A DNA stretch of 40,384 bases from CAYLPJ01 sp964385465 (GTDB taxonomy: Bacteria; Planctomycetota; Phycisphaerae; SM23-33): contig CAYLPJ010000059.1 in NCBI GenBank assembly GCA_964385465.1, positions 1-40,384 on the forward strand, given 5' to 3'. The position numbers and the translations under genes were made by a program. Positions 1-8,398 of this stretch are shown one piece after another (the first letter of the stretch is position 1; each line of letters starts with the position of its first letter). The notes under the pieces were generated by a model that saw only the letters and a program-made list of their open reading frames with translations, did not search any database and was not told the DNA's origin.

Positions 1-1
1 G

Positions 2-436
2 GGGCCGTTTCCGCCGGCGCCGTCGGGTCCGCCGCCGGCGCCCGCGGGCCCGTCCGCCGGGCCGTCCGGGCCGCCGCCGATCCCGCCGTCGTTGCCCTAC
101 GGCCCGCCGGCCGGGGCGCCCGTGCCGGGGCCCTACGGTCAGCCGCCCCAGCCCTCCGGCGCCGCCGCCGCGGCGATGGTGCTGGGGATCATCTCCATCG
201 TCACCGCCTGCTGCCCGATCGTCGGCCTCGTCTGCGCGATCATCGCCATCGTGATGGGCGGCAAGGGCATTCGCGACGCCGAGGCCGGCCTCGCCGACCC
301 GGCCTCCGCGGGGCGCGCCCGCGCCGGGCGGGTCTGCGGGATCATCGGCCTGGTCCTGGGCCTGATCGTCCTGGCGCTGAACATCGCCAGCCTCGTGACG
401 CGCTCCGGGAACATCCACTACCAATACCGCTTCTGA
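2..436 (+). CDS. DUF4190-type membrane protein, 5' end missing
   Basis: The reading frame is open from the left edge, so the N-terminus lies outside the window. The visible part begins with about 50 residues rich in Pro, Gly and Ala. Two hydrophobic segments follow, around AMVLGIISIVTACCPIVGLV and CGIIGLVLGLIVLALNIASL, separated by a short charged linker (GGKGIRDAEAG). A Pro-rich cytoplasmic tail followed by two membrane helices with a GxxxG-rich linker is typical of DUF4190 proteins, which have no established biochemical role. It ends 13 nt before the next gene, so the two may be co-transcribed. A TTG at 92 could serve as a start but would cut the Pro-rich tail, so I treat the gene as partial. 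Confidence 0.75.
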   Translation, partial: GPFPPAPSGPPPAPAGPSAGPSGPPPIPPSLPYGPPAGAPVPGPYGQPPQPSGAAAAAMVLGIISIVTACCPIVGLVCAIIAIVMGGKGIRDAEAGLADPASAGRARAGRVCGIIGLVLGLIVLALNIASLVTRSGNIHYQYRF

Positions 437-449
437 CTCGCGTAGATCG

Positions 450-1544
450 ATGCCGCCGAACGCCGCGGACATTTTGACGGCCCTGCCCCTCTCCCCGGTC
501 GCCACGGCGGCGGCGGTGCAGTGGGTCCGCGAGAACTGGGCGGCCGTGGCGATCGCGGCGACGTGCGTGAGCCTGCTGCTCTTCGTGATCCTGCTGATGA
601 GCAAGTACGTTCGCATCTGTCTGAACATCTTCTGCGACACGCCGCCGCCGCTGTCGATGGGTCCGCTGGACTTCCAGCGCCTCGGGGGGGAAGAGGTGCG
701 CTTTCGCAGCTTTGACGGCACGAGCTTGCGGGGGATGATCGTGCGGACGCCGAACCGGTCGCTCGTCCGCGGGACGATCGTCTTCTGCCACGAGTACGGC
801 TCGGACATGCACAGTTGCGCCCGGTACGTCCGCCCGCTGATCGACGGCGGGTTCGACGTGTTCACCTTCGATTTCCGGGGCCACGGCGAAAGCAGCAACT
901 GGGGCAAGTACCGCCCCCTCCAGTGGCCCAGCGACAAGGAGATGGAGGACGTCCTCGGCGCGACCGGCTACGTCGAGAGCCTCCTCGTCGCCGAAGGCCG
1001 CAAGCCCGAGGTGGGTATCTTCGGCATCTCCCGGGGCGCCGGCGCGGCCCTGCTGGCCGCCAGCAGCGATCCGGGCATCAAGGCCATCTGCTGCGACGGG
1101 GCCTTCAGCACCGACACCACCCTCGTCGGCCTCATGAAGCGATGGGCCGGCATCTTCTCCCGCAACAAGCTGGTCTACGACACCCAGAGCGAGACGTTCT
1201 GGTGGCTGCTGCACTGGCTGCTGATGCGCTTCGCCCAGCCGAAGATGGGCTGCCGCTACCTCTCGGTCCGCAAGGCACTGCGGGAGATGCAGCCGCGGCC
1301 GATGCTGTTCATTCACGGCCGGCGGGACAGCTACATCCGCGTCGAGCAGACCGAGCTGCTTGGCGACCTGGCCCCCTCGCCGAAGTACACGTGGATCGTC
1401 GAGGGCGCCAAGCACAACCAGTCCGTCGTCGTCGAGCCAAGGCAGTATGCCGCACGGACGCTCGCCTTCTTCCGGAAGTACCTTGCAGGGGAGGATGTCG
1501 ACGCCGAGCAGATCGACGCGCCCTCCGACGCCGAAGTCGCCTGA
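450..1544 (+). CDS. Membrane-anchored alpha/beta hydrolase
   Basis: A 364-aa protein with one N-terminal membrane segment at about residues 30-50 (AAVAIAATCVSLLLFVILLM), followed by an alpha/beta-hydrolase fold. The nucleophile elbow is GISRGAG with Ser194. The likely acid is Asp293 in IHGRRDS and the base His322 in GAKHNQ, in the order expected for the family. FCHEYGSD probably supplies the oxyanion-hole strand, and DFRGHGESS is the usual strand-4 motif. The catalytic domain probably sits on one face of the inner membrane. The substrate cannot be read from sequence; esterase, thioesterase and peptidase are all possible. It lies 26 nt upstream of the GH3-family gene on the same strand, so a joint role in acyl metabolism is conceivable but only inferred. 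Confidence 0.8.
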   Translation: MPPNAADILTALPLSPVATAAAVQWVRENWAAVAIAATCVSLLLFVILLMSKYVRICLNIFCDTPPPLSMGPLDFQRLGGEEVRFRSFDGTSLRGMIVRTPNRSLVRGTIVFCHEYGSDMHSCARYVRPLIDGGFDVFTFDFRGHGESSNWGKYRPLQWPSDKEMEDVLGATGYVESLLVAEGRKPEVGIFGISRGAGAALLAASSDPGIKAICCDGAFSTDTTLVGLMKRWAGIFSRNKLVYDTQSETFWWLLHWLLMRFAQPKMGCRYLSVRKALREMQPRPMLFIHGRRDSYIRVEQTELLGDLAPSPKYTWIVEGAKHNQSVVVEPRQYAARTLAFFRKYLAGEDVDAEQIDAPSDAEVA

Positions 1545-1570
1545 AGCCGCCGGACGCCCGCAGAGAGACC

Positions 1571-3232
1571 ATGTCCGTTCGTCAAACCATGTTGCGACCC
1601 GTCGCATGGGCGGCCGGGAGGCACGCGGGGAAGAAGCTGCGGCAGTTCCTCGCCGCCTGCCCCCGCGCCGCCGAGATGCAGGACCGCGTGCTGGCCGAGC
1701 TTGTCGGCGCCCACCGCCGCAGCGCGTTCGGGCGCGACCACCGCCTGGACGCCGTCGGGGGCTACGACGACTTCCGCCGCGCCGTGCCCGTCGGCGACTA
1801 CGACGCCCGCAAGCCGTACCTCGACCGCGTCTGGCGCGGCGAGCCGGGGGCGGTGCTCCCACCCGGTCAGCGCGTGCTGATGTTCTCCCAGACCTCGGGC
1901 ACCACCGGCGAGCCGAAACGCATCCCCGTCACGACCCGCTTCCTCGAAGAGATGCGCCGCGGCTGGAACGTCTTCGGCGTCCGGGCACTGTCCGACCACC
2001 CCCGCGCGTGGCTTCGCCCGCTGATGACCATCAGTTCCTCCATGCACGAGGCCGCCAGCCCCACCGGCGTGCCCTGCGGGGCCATCAGCGGACTGCTGGC
2101 CGCCACGCAGAAGAGCATCGTCCGCCGGATGTACGTCGCGCCGCCGGAGGTCGGCGAGCTGACCGACCCGGCCGCCAAGTACTACGCCCTGCTGCGCTGC
2201 GGCGTCGGGCGGGACGTCTCGATCATCACCACGGCCAACCCGTCGAGCACGATCAAGCTGATCGAGACCGGCATCGCCCACACCGAGCGGCTCATCCGGG
2301 ACGTCCGGGACGGCACGTGCAGGCCGCCCGGGGAGGCGCCCGCCGACGTGCTCGCACGCCTGCGCTTCGCCCCCGACGAGCGCCTTGCCCGGCGGCTCGA
2401 GCGGGGCATCGCCCGCGACGGGCAGCTCCGACCCGCGCACTTCTGGGACCTCGCAATGCTGTGCAACTGGACCGGCGGGACCCTCCGGCTCTACCTGCCG
2501 CGCCTGGCCGAACTCTTCGGGCCGGACCTGCCTGTCCGCGACATCGGCCTGCTCGCCAGCGAGGGGCGGTTCTCCATCCCCCTCGACGACGGCACGCCCG
2601 CGGGCCCGGCCGACATCGTCGGCAACTTCCTCGAGTTCATCCCCGCCGCCGAGTACGGCCGAGAGGACCCGCCCACGCTCCGCGCCCACGAGCTGGAGGT
2701 CGGCGGGGAGTACTTCCTCGTCATCACCAACTGGACGGGGCTGATGCGCTACAGCCTCGACGACCGCGTCCGCGTGACCGGCTTCCTCGGCGAGTGCCCC
2801 CTCTTCGAGTTCCTCTGCCGCGGCCGACACACCGCCAGCATCACCGGCGAGAAGATCACCGAGCACCAGGTCGTCCAGGCGATGCGCCGGGCCGCGGGGG
2901 ACCTCGGCGTCGACGTCGAGCGGTTCACGCTCCAGGGGCGCTTCGCCGACCTGCCGCATTACGTCCTCCGCGTCGAGCCCCCGGCCGGCGACGGCGAGGA
3001 CTCCCACGCCCTCGCCGAGCAGCTCGCCGCGCGGATGGACGAGGAACTGGCGCAGCGGAACGTCGAGTACGCGGGCAAGCGGTCGAGCGGGCGGCTGGGC
3101 CCGATCCGCCCGGCCATCGTCGAGCAGGGGCATTTCGACCGCGCCGAGCGGGAGGAAGTCCGCCGCCGCCGCGGCCGAGGCGAGCAGTACAAGCACACCT
3201 ACCTGCTCACCGAGCCCATGACCGAAGAATAG
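1571..3232 (+). CDS. GH3 auxin-responsive-promoter-family acyl-adenylate enzyme
   Basis: A 553-aa protein of the GH3 family, which belongs to the adenylate-forming superfamily. The ATP-binding P-loop reads SQTSGTTGEPKRIPV, and later signature segments include TTANPSST, LASEGRFSIPL, MRYSLDDRVRVTGF and SITGEKITE. The last two correspond to the hinge and C-terminal domain of adenylating enzymes. Plant GH3 enzymes conjugate amino acids to acyl acids such as jasmonate or auxin; bacterial members are uncharacterised as far as I know, so acyl-acid amido synthetase is only the default guess. The ATG at 1571 was chosen because the frame upstream is a shadow of the preceding hydrolase. The length matches the family. 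No signal peptide is seen, so it is probably cytoplasmic. Confidence 0.85.
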   Translation: MSVRQTMLRPVAWAAGRHAGKKLRQFLAACPRAAEMQDRVLAELVGAHRRSAFGRDHRLDAVGGYDDFRRAVPVGDYDARKPYLDRVWRGEPGAVLPPGQRVLMFSQTSGTTGEPKRIPVTTRFLEEMRRGWNVFGVRALSDHPRAWLRPLMTISSSMHEAASPTGVPCGAISGLLAATQKSIVRRMYVAPPEVGELTDPAAKYYALLRCGVGRDVSIITTANPSSTIKLIETGIAHTERLIRDVRDGTCRPPGEAPADVLARLRFAPDERLARRLERGIARDGQLRPAHFWDLAMLCNWTGGTLRLYLPRLAELFGPDLPVRDIGLLASEGRFSIPLDDGTPAGPADIVGNFLEFIPAAEYGREDPPTLRAHELEVGGEYFLVITNWTGLMRYSLDDRVRVTGFLGECPLFEFLCRGRHTASITGEKITEHQVVQAMRRAAGDLGVDVERFTLQGRFADLPHYVLRVEPPAGDGEDSHALAEQLAARMDEELAQRNVEYAGKRSSGRLGPIRPAIVEQGHFDRAEREEVRRRRGRGEQYKHTYLLTEPMTEE

Positions 3233-3245
3233 CCTCGGCTGCATT

Positions 3246-3284
3246 CTCCGGGCACGCTTACCGCAAAACGGCGGCCCGGGAAAG
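3246..3284. terminator. Possible bidirectional terminator between convergent genes
   Basis: The 62-nt gap between the convergent GH3 and TIM-barrel genes contains a CCGGGC / GCCCGG stem (arms near 3248-3253 and 3274-3279) with a small inner CCG/CGG pairing around an AAAA loop. There is no clear T-tract, so this is only a terminator-like stem in a place where a terminator is expected. Confidence 0.3.
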
Positions 3285-3294
3285 GCAAGCCTCC

Positions 3295-4254
3295 CTATTC
3301 CTCGCCTCGCAGGTACTTCGCTCCCTCGTGCAGGAACGTCCGCTCGGTGTCCTCGAGCTGGTCGATCAGGCGCCCCTCGGCCGGGCGCAGGTCGAAGCAC
3401 CGCCTCGGGCGCCCGGCGGGGTCGGCGGCGTGCGGGCCGTTGTGGAAGCACCACCCGGCCGCGCCGGCCTCCTTCGCGGCGCGAAGGTCGGTCAGGAAGT
3501 CCTTCGCCGTCGGCTGCCAGTCGCCGGCGCCCCGGCGGAATGGCTCGCCGTAGTGTAGGGGCACGACCTTGCCCAGTTGGCCCATCCGGCGAAGCAGCAT
3601 CCCCGTCCGGCGCTGCGTCTCCGCCGGCGAACTCGCGCCCGACGGGCGGTGGGGGGCCACGTAATCCACTCCCGCGGACGTGAGGTACTGGAGCAGCCGG
3701 TCCGGGTCGATGTCCCCGGCGTGGCTGGCCGTCACCAACCGCCCCGGGTCCAGCTCCTTGACCCGGTCGCGCAGCCGGCGGACGAGGGCGATCTCCACAC
3801 CGCGTGCGCCGGCGGCGTTGCGGTCCCGGGCGAGGTCGAAGCACACGCCGCGAAAGTCCTTCAGCCCCTCGGCCAGCACGGCCGCGGCGTTGAGGTGGGC
3901 TTCGTCGCCGGTCAGCACGCCCGGCTCCCCGAAGCCGTCGTCCCGCGAGAGCACCACCTCGACGACGAACCCGAGCGTCTCGGCCAGGCCGCACAGCTCG
4001 CCCAGCCGCTGGAAGTACGGCGGTCTCTCGTCGCCGTCGGCGTCCAACGCCGAGACGTCCTGGCCGTACGCCGTCCACGTCGCCGCCACCCGCAGCAGGT
4101 TCACGCCGTATCGCTTGAGGTCGACGAGGTCCTCCTGGATCGCGTCGTCGTCGGCCCCCAGCGCGGCCAGGTAGCTGGCGCCCATGAGAAACGTCGCCCG
4201 CCCGTTGACGGCAAACCCTCGCCGATCCGCACTGAGTGACAACGCCATCGCCAT
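3295..4254 (-). CDS. Putative TIM-barrel glycoside-hydrolase-like protein
   Basis: A 319-aa protein. Its N-terminus (RGFAVNGRATFLMGASYLAAL) matches the opening strand of GH5-like and related glycosidase-superfamily barrels, where a small beta lead-in of the form F-x-V-N-G-x-x-x-F-L-x-G is common. DLKRYGVNLLRVAATW, GFVVEVVLSRDDGFG, FRGVCFDLARDR and KVVPLHYGEPFR look like successive barrel strands. I cannot place the two catalytic Glu residues with confidence, and the activity may be altered or lost. The start is placed at 4254 because GGAGG lies 8 nt upstream; an in-frame ATG 39 nt further up lacks such a site. No signal peptide is evident, so it may act in the cytoplasm. It is convergent with GH3 and divergent from the phosphatase gene. 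Confidence 0.6.
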   Translation of the reverse strand: MAMALSLSADRRGFAVNGRATFLMGASYLAALGADDDAIQEDLVDLKRYGVNLLRVAATWTAYGQDVSALDADGDERPPYFQRLGELCGLAETLGFVVEVVLSRDDGFGEPGVLTGDEAHLNAAAVLAEGLKDFRGVCFDLARDRNAAGARGVEIALVRRLRDRVKELDPGRLVTASHAGDIDPDRLLQYLTSAGVDYVAPHRPSGASSPAETQRRTGMLLRRMGQLGKVVPLHYGEPFRRGAGDWQPTAKDFLTDLRAAKEAGAAGWCFHNGPHAADPAGRPRRCFDLRPAEGRLIDQLEDTERTFLHEGAKYLRGEE

Positions 4255-4436
4255 CGGAAGGTCCTCCCGGCGCCGCGGTGCGGGGTGCCCCACGGCGACG
4301 AAAGGAGGGTATCAGAGACCGGCGGCATCCGCAACGCCGCCGGGCGACACGGCAGCGCGTCGACAAGGGCTGTCGGCGTGTCGCCCCGGGGGTTCGGGCT
4401 GGGGTCGGGCGGCTGTATTCCGGCGGGGGGGGAACG

Positions 4437-4442
4437 TATAAT
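4437..4442 (+). promoter_or_regulatory. -10 element (TATAAT) upstream of PP2C phosphatase gene
   Basis: A perfect TATAAT lies 44 nt upstream of the phosphatase start, in the divergent gap between it and the minus-strand TIM-barrel gene. No convincing -35 hexamer is present at 16-18 nt. The gap is GC-rich, so an AT-rich consensus hexamer stands out. Confidence 0.5.
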
Positions 4443-4486
4443 GCGCGGGCCGGGCGCGTGGCTCGCACACCCGTTGGCGCCCGGCG

Positions 4487-6574
4487 ATGACGGCGATGAA
4501 AGTATCCATTCGAACCAAGCTGATCGTGGCGATCCTCGCACCCGTGCTGCTGGTCTGGGCCGGCGTGCTGGGGATTCACTACACCTCCGGGCGGGCCCAG
4601 GCCGTCGGGCAGGCCGAGAAGCACCTCACCCAGCTCGCCAGCCACCACGCGGCGCGGCTCGACGGGCAGTTCGCCCTCGCCGAGCAAGCCGCGCGGTCCA
4701 TCGCCACACTGCTGGCCGAACCGACCGCCTCGCCCCGGCTCGCCCGCGTCGACGCCCTGCTCGCGCGCAACCTGCTGTCCAGCCCGACGCTGGCCGGGGC
4801 GTGCGTGATCCTCGAGCCGGGAGCGCTTGGCGAGTTCCAGGCCGACCCGGCCGGGCGGTTCGTCTACCGCACCGATCATACCCCCGGGCCCGACCCGGAG
4901 GAGTTGGACGAGCTGGAGGCCTCGCCCGGCGTCGCCGGCGACGATCCGAACGAGGTCGGCGGCGAGGCCGGCTCGCCGGCCACGCGCGCGGTCCGCCCCA
5001 TCCGGCGGCTTCTCGACCGCCGCCGCAATCGCCGGTCGGGCCCGCCTCGCCCGGCGCCGCTGCGCCGTGGGGACCTCGCGGACGTCCTGCCGGAGTTCCA
5101 CCGGTCGGCGTGGTACCTGCGGGCCCGGAACGAACGGGCGACGATCTGGACGGACCCGCTGAGCGATCGCATCGGTGCCGGCGAGCCGGTCGCCCGCTGC
5201 GTGGCCCCGATCCTCCGAGACGGCGAACCGATGGGGGCGGTCGCGTTCGACGTGGGCATCCGCCACCTCCAGCACTACGTCGCCCGCACGAAGCTCGAGG
5301 GCGGCTACTGCCTGCTGGTGGGGCGGTCGGGGCTGCTGGTCGCCCACCCCCAGCGGGAGTTCGCCCTCCGGGAGTCGCTGGCCAGCCTCGCCGTCCGCCA
5401 GCGCGAGCCCGCCCTGTCCGTCCTCTCCGACCGCATGGCCCAGGGAGAAAGCGGCGTCATGCAACTGGAGGACTTCCACACCCTCCAGCCGAGCTGGGTC
5501 GTCTTCTCGCCGGTGACGTCGGCGGGCTGGTCCTTCGCGGCCGTCATCCCGCAGCAGCAGATTTTCGCCCCGCTCTGGCAGTGGTTCCGCCACGACATGG
5601 CGGCCATGCTGGGCGGGCTGGGGCTGATCATCCTGATCGTGCTGCTGGTGTCGATTCACATCACCCGGCCGATCGGCCATCTTGCCCGCGCGGTGCGGGA
5701 GCTGGGCAAGGGCAACCTTCGGGCCCAGGTGCACGGCGTGGGCAGCCGGGACGAGCTCGGCGAGTTCGCCCGCGCGTTCAACGCGATGGTTCGGGCGCTT
5801 CGAAGCCACGTGCACGCGTTGACGCGGGAGACGGCGGCGCGGAAGGCGGTGGAGAGCGAGCTGCGTGTGGCCCGGGAGATCCAGTCCTCGCTGCTGCCGC
5901 GGCGGTTCCCCAGCGAGGCCGCCTACGACCTGTACGCGATGAACGTCCCGGCCAAGGAGGTGGCGGGGGACTTCTTCGACTTCTTCCAGCTTCCCGACGA
6001 GCGGCTGGGCCTGCTGATTGCCGACGTCGCGGGCAAGGGCGTGCCCGCGGCGCTGTTCATGGCGATGACGCGGACGGTGATCCGCAACCACGCCCTCGGC
6101 GGCGCGCCCCCGGCGGAGGTGCTGACGCGGGCGAACCGGCTGATCTCGGTGGAGAATGACCAGGCGATGTTCGTGACGCTGTTCTTCGCCCACTACCACG
6201 TGCCCACCGGCCTGCTGACCTGGGCCAACGCCGGGCACAACCCGCCGTGCATCGGCTCGCGGGACGGGCGCGTGCGGGGCCTCGGCGACAGCACCGGCGC
6301 GGTGCTGGGGATCTTCGAGTCGGAGGTCTACGAGCAGCGGCGGACCCCGCTGAAGCCCCTCGACTCCCTGGTGCTCTATACCGATGGCGTCACCGAGGCC
6401 ATGGACGCCAACGACCGCATGTTCCACCTCCACCACCTCCAGCGGATCATCGCGGGCAACCCCGACGCCTCGCCCGAGGAGATGTGCGGGCTGGTCGTCC
6501 AGAGCGTCGAGGAATATAGGGCCCACCCGCAGCAGGATGACGTGACGATGATGGTGCTGAGACGGAAGGCCTGA
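4487..6574 (+). CDS. Cache-HAMP-PP2C (RsbU/SpoIIE-like) phosphatase
   Basis: A 695-aa membrane-bound sensor phosphatase. TM1 is at about residues 12-32 (LIVAILAPVLLVWAGVLGIH). An extracytoplasmic Cache-type sensor follows to about 370, then TM2 (LGLIILIVLLVSIHI), a HAMP linker to about 445 and a SpoIIE/PP2C domain from about 460. Metal-binding motifs of PP2C are intact: VAGDFFD (Asp495 and Asp498), DVAGKGVPAALFMA, YTDGVTEA and QQDDVTMM. Such proteins dephosphorylate anti-anti-sigma factors in partner-switching systems; no STAS or anti-sigma gene is visible nearby, so the partner is unknown. The sensor carries an Arg/Pro-rich insert near residues 165-200. A second in-frame ATG at 4496 is an equally plausible start; neither has a clear Shine-Dalgarno. 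Confidence 0.88.
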   Translation: MTAMKVSIRTKLIVAILAPVLLVWAGVLGIHYTSGRAQAVGQAEKHLTQLASHHAARLDGQFALAEQAARSIATLLAEPTASPRLARVDALLARNLLSSPTLAGACVILEPGALGEFQADPAGRFVYRTDHTPGPDPEELDELEASPGVAGDDPNEVGGEAGSPATRAVRPIRRLLDRRRNRRSGPPRPAPLRRGDLADVLPEFHRSAWYLRARNERATIWTDPLSDRIGAGEPVARCVAPILRDGEPMGAVAFDVGIRHLQHYVARTKLEGGYCLLVGRSGLLVAHPQREFALRESLASLAVRQREPALSVLSDRMAQGESGVMQLEDFHTLQPSWVVFSPVTSAGWSFAAVIPQQQIFAPLWQWFRHDMAAMLGGLGLIILIVLLVSIHITRPIGHLARAVRELGKGNLRAQVHGVGSRDELGEFARAFNAMVRALRSHVHALTRETAARKAVESELRVAREIQSSLLPRRFPSEAAYDLYAMNVPAKEVAGDFFDFFQLPDERLGLLIADVAGKGVPAALFMAMTRTVIRNHALGGAPPAEVLTRANRLISVENDQAMFVTLFFAHYHVPTGLLTWANAGHNPPCIGSRDGRVRGLGDSTGAVLGIFESEVYEQRRTPLKPLDSLVLYTDGVTEAMDANDRMFHLHHLQRIIAGNPDASPEEMCGLVVQSVEEYRAHPQQDDVTMMVLRRKA

Positions 6575-6972
6575 GCGGCCACAGATACGTCATGTTGCGT
6601 TCCTGCTGGTCCCCGGCCCGCCTGGCCGCGTTGGCCTGCATCGGCGATTCGCAGAGGCATCGCCTGCTTCGGCGTCCTTGCCAGGAACAAATCAGCCCAC
6701 GCTCGGGCCTCGAAGCGGTATATCAGACACAGCCTGACACCCGCCCCGGGGGCAAGCACCGGGTCCCGAGCGCCGATCGTCAAACACGGACCGAGGTCCA
6801 CGCCCGTGGCAGGCCCCGGAGGCGTCGGCATACGCCGGGCGGCCCGGGTGCGTTCACGCGGGCATGCTCAGGCCTCCCCCGCCGGCCGCGGGCCGACGAG
6901 CTCCACGGTTGATGCTTCGGCCCTTGTCTTCTGTCTGAGGTCGGCTGCCTGGTCCGTGGCGGGTGTCGCCCC
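6575..6972. other. Intergenic gap without a recognisable gene
   Basis: About 400 nt between the phosphatase and ackA. I see no credible coding frame: frames open on either strand lack ribosome sites, domain motifs and the strong GC3 bias of neighbouring genes. A short GGCC-TGAGC-GGCC stem overlaps the phosphatase stop (6568-6580). The right end carries the ackA promoter candidate described separately. Confidence 0.5.
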
Positions 6973-7001
6973 TTGCCCGCCGGCCCCGCGCGGCCTAAAG
7001 T
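6973..7001 (+). promoter_or_regulatory. Candidate sigma70-type promoter of ackA
   Basis: TTGCCC at 6973-6978 and TAAAGT at 6996-7001 are separated by 17 nt. The inferred transcript start lies roughly 35-40 nt before the ackA ATG. The spacing is optimal and each hexamer matches the consensus at four positions (TTGACA and TATAAT). Confidence 0.5.
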
Positions 7002-7046
7002 GGCGCGCTTTGCGTCGACCCGTCAACGGTGCACCGGAGCTGTAGC

Positions 7047-8237
7047 ATGAAGGTTTTTGTCGTCAACTGCGGCAGCAGTTCGATCAAGTACAAGCTGATG
7101 GACATGGCCGATGAATCCGTCCTCGCCGGCGGGACGCTCGAGCGGGTGGCCGGCGAGGCGGCGCTGCATCACGCGGCCGGGGAGCGGGAGATCGACCGCG
7201 ACGTCGCCGCGCCCGACCACGCCGCGGGGATGCGGCTGATCCTCGACGTGCTGGTCGATCCGGACGTCGGGGTGATATCGAGCATCGACGAGATCGACGC
7301 CGTCGGGCACCGCGTCGTCCACGGCGGGGTGGAGGTCAGCCGCCCCTGCCTCGTCGACGACGCGCTGATCGACTGCATCCGCCGCCACGAGCCGCTGAGC
7401 CCGCTGCACAACCCGCCCAACCTCGCCGGCATCGAGGCCGCACGAGCCGCCATGGACGCCCCCCAGGTGGCCGTGTTCGACACCGCGTTCTTCACCACCG
7501 TCCCGCCCGAGGCCCACCGTTACCCGGTGCCCGAGGCCTGGTACGCCGAGCACCACGTCCGCAAGTACGGTTTCCACGGGACCAGCCACCGGTACGTGGC
7601 CGCCGCCGCGGCGGAGCGTCTCGGCCGGGCCGCCGAGGAGACCTGCCTGATCACCGCCCATCTTGGCAACGGCTGCTCGATGACGGCGGTCGATCGCGGC
7701 CGGGCCGTCGAGCACTCGATGGGCATGACGCCGGTGGCGGGGCTGATGATGGGCACGCGGAGCGGGGACATCGACCCGGCGGTGATCCCGTACATGGTCT
7801 CGCGGGGCCTGTCGATCGACGAGGTCGAGCGTGCGTTGAACAAGGAATCGGGCCTGCTGGGTGTCAGCGGGGTGAGCAACGACATGCGGGACGTCCAGGC
7901 CGCCGAGGCCGAGGGCAACGAGCGGGCGGCGCTGGCGCGGCGGATGTTCGTCTACCGGCTGGCGTGGAATTTCGGGGCGCAGTTCGCGGTGCTGGACCGC
8001 CTGGACGCGCTGGTGCTGACCGGGGGGATCGGCGAGAACGCCGCGAGCATCCGCGCCGACCTGTGCCGGCGTCTGGCCCGCTACGGCGTGGTGCTGGACG
8101 AGGCCCGCAACGCCGCGACCGTCGCCGGCGAGGCCGGGGCGATCACGGCCGACGACTCGGCCCTGGCGGTGTGGGTGGTCCCGACGAACGAAGAACTGAT
8201 GATCGCGCGGGACACGGTGCGGACCGTCAGACCGTGA
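7047..8237 (+). CDS. ackA: Acetate kinase
   Basis: A 396-aa cytoplasmic enzyme interconverting acetate plus ATP and acetyl phosphate plus ADP. It shows the full set of acetokinase signatures: NCGSSSIKYKL at the N-terminus (Asn7), GHRVVHGG (Arg89), VFDTAFF, the KYGFHGTSHRYV block, AHLGNGCS, MGTRSGDIDP and LTGGIGENAASIR. The length matches the family (about 400). The ATG at 7047 is chosen because GGAG lies 7 nt upstream and the protein then begins directly with the first beta strand; a GTG at 7029 would add six residues. No phosphate acetyltransferase gene is adjacent, so pta must lie elsewhere. It appears to be a single-gene transcription unit, flanked by a promoter candidate and a long inverted repeat. 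Confidence 0.97.
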   Translation: MKVFVVNCGSSSIKYKLMDMADESVLAGGTLERVAGEAALHHAAGEREIDRDVAAPDHAAGMRLILDVLVDPDVGVISSIDEIDAVGHRVVHGGVEVSRPCLVDDALIDCIRRHEPLSPLHNPPNLAGIEAARAAMDAPQVAVFDTAFFTTVPPEAHRYPVPEAWYAEHHVRKYGFHGTSHRYVAAAAAERLGRAAEETCLITAHLGNGCSMTAVDRGRAVEHSMGMTPVAGLMMGTRSGDIDPAVIPYMVSRGLSIDEVERALNKESGLLGVSGVSNDMRDVQAAEAEGNERAALARRMFVYRLAWNFGAQFAVLDRLDALVLTGGIGENAASIRADLCRRLARYGVVLDEARNAATVAGEAGAITADDSALAVWVVPTNEELMIARDTVRTVRP

Positions 8238-8303
8238 GGCTGGATTGCTGGATGTCCGGAAGATCGGAAGACCGCGGGGACCGAAGAGGGCCGGCCTCAC
8301 GGT
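8231..8303. terminator. Long inverted repeat overlapping the ackA stop codon
   Basis: Arms at 8231-8243 (ACCGTGAGGCTGG) and 8291-8303 (CCGGCCTCACGGT) pair over 13 positions with a single G-U, separated by 47 nt. The left arm contains the ackA TGA. No T-tract follows, so it may be a 3'-end stabilising stem or terminator rather than a classical intrinsic terminator. The loop holds a repeated CGGAAGA. Confidence 0.45.
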
Positions 8304-8324
8304 AACGGGCGTCGGGGAATTCGG

Positions 8325-8355
8325 TTGCGGTGGCCCCGGGCGCGCGGTTTATTAT
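8325..8355 (+). promoter_or_regulatory. Weak promoter candidate for LysM gene
   Basis: TTGCGG (8325-8330) and TATTAT (8350-8355) with a 19-nt gap. The AT-rich block TTTATTATTAA is the only such stretch here and lies 44 nt before the LysM gene start. The spacing is longer than ideal. Confidence 0.35.
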
Positions 8356-8398
8356 TAAGGACGGCACGCACGCGGCTGGGATTTTGGGAGCGATTGGC

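Noticed and set aside
1331..6526. Very long open frame on the minus strand across five kilobases
   Set aside because: It is antisense to the GH3 and phosphatase genes and runs through the TIM-barrel gene in another frame. In 70% GC DNA, stop codons are rare in such frames; its translation is low-complexity Arg/Gly/Pro/Val sequence without domains.
6376..6831. 151-codon minus-strand frame over the phosphatase end and gap
   Set aside because: Half of it overlaps a well-supported gene, there is no ribosome site, and the part in the gap lacks domain motifs or GC3 bias.
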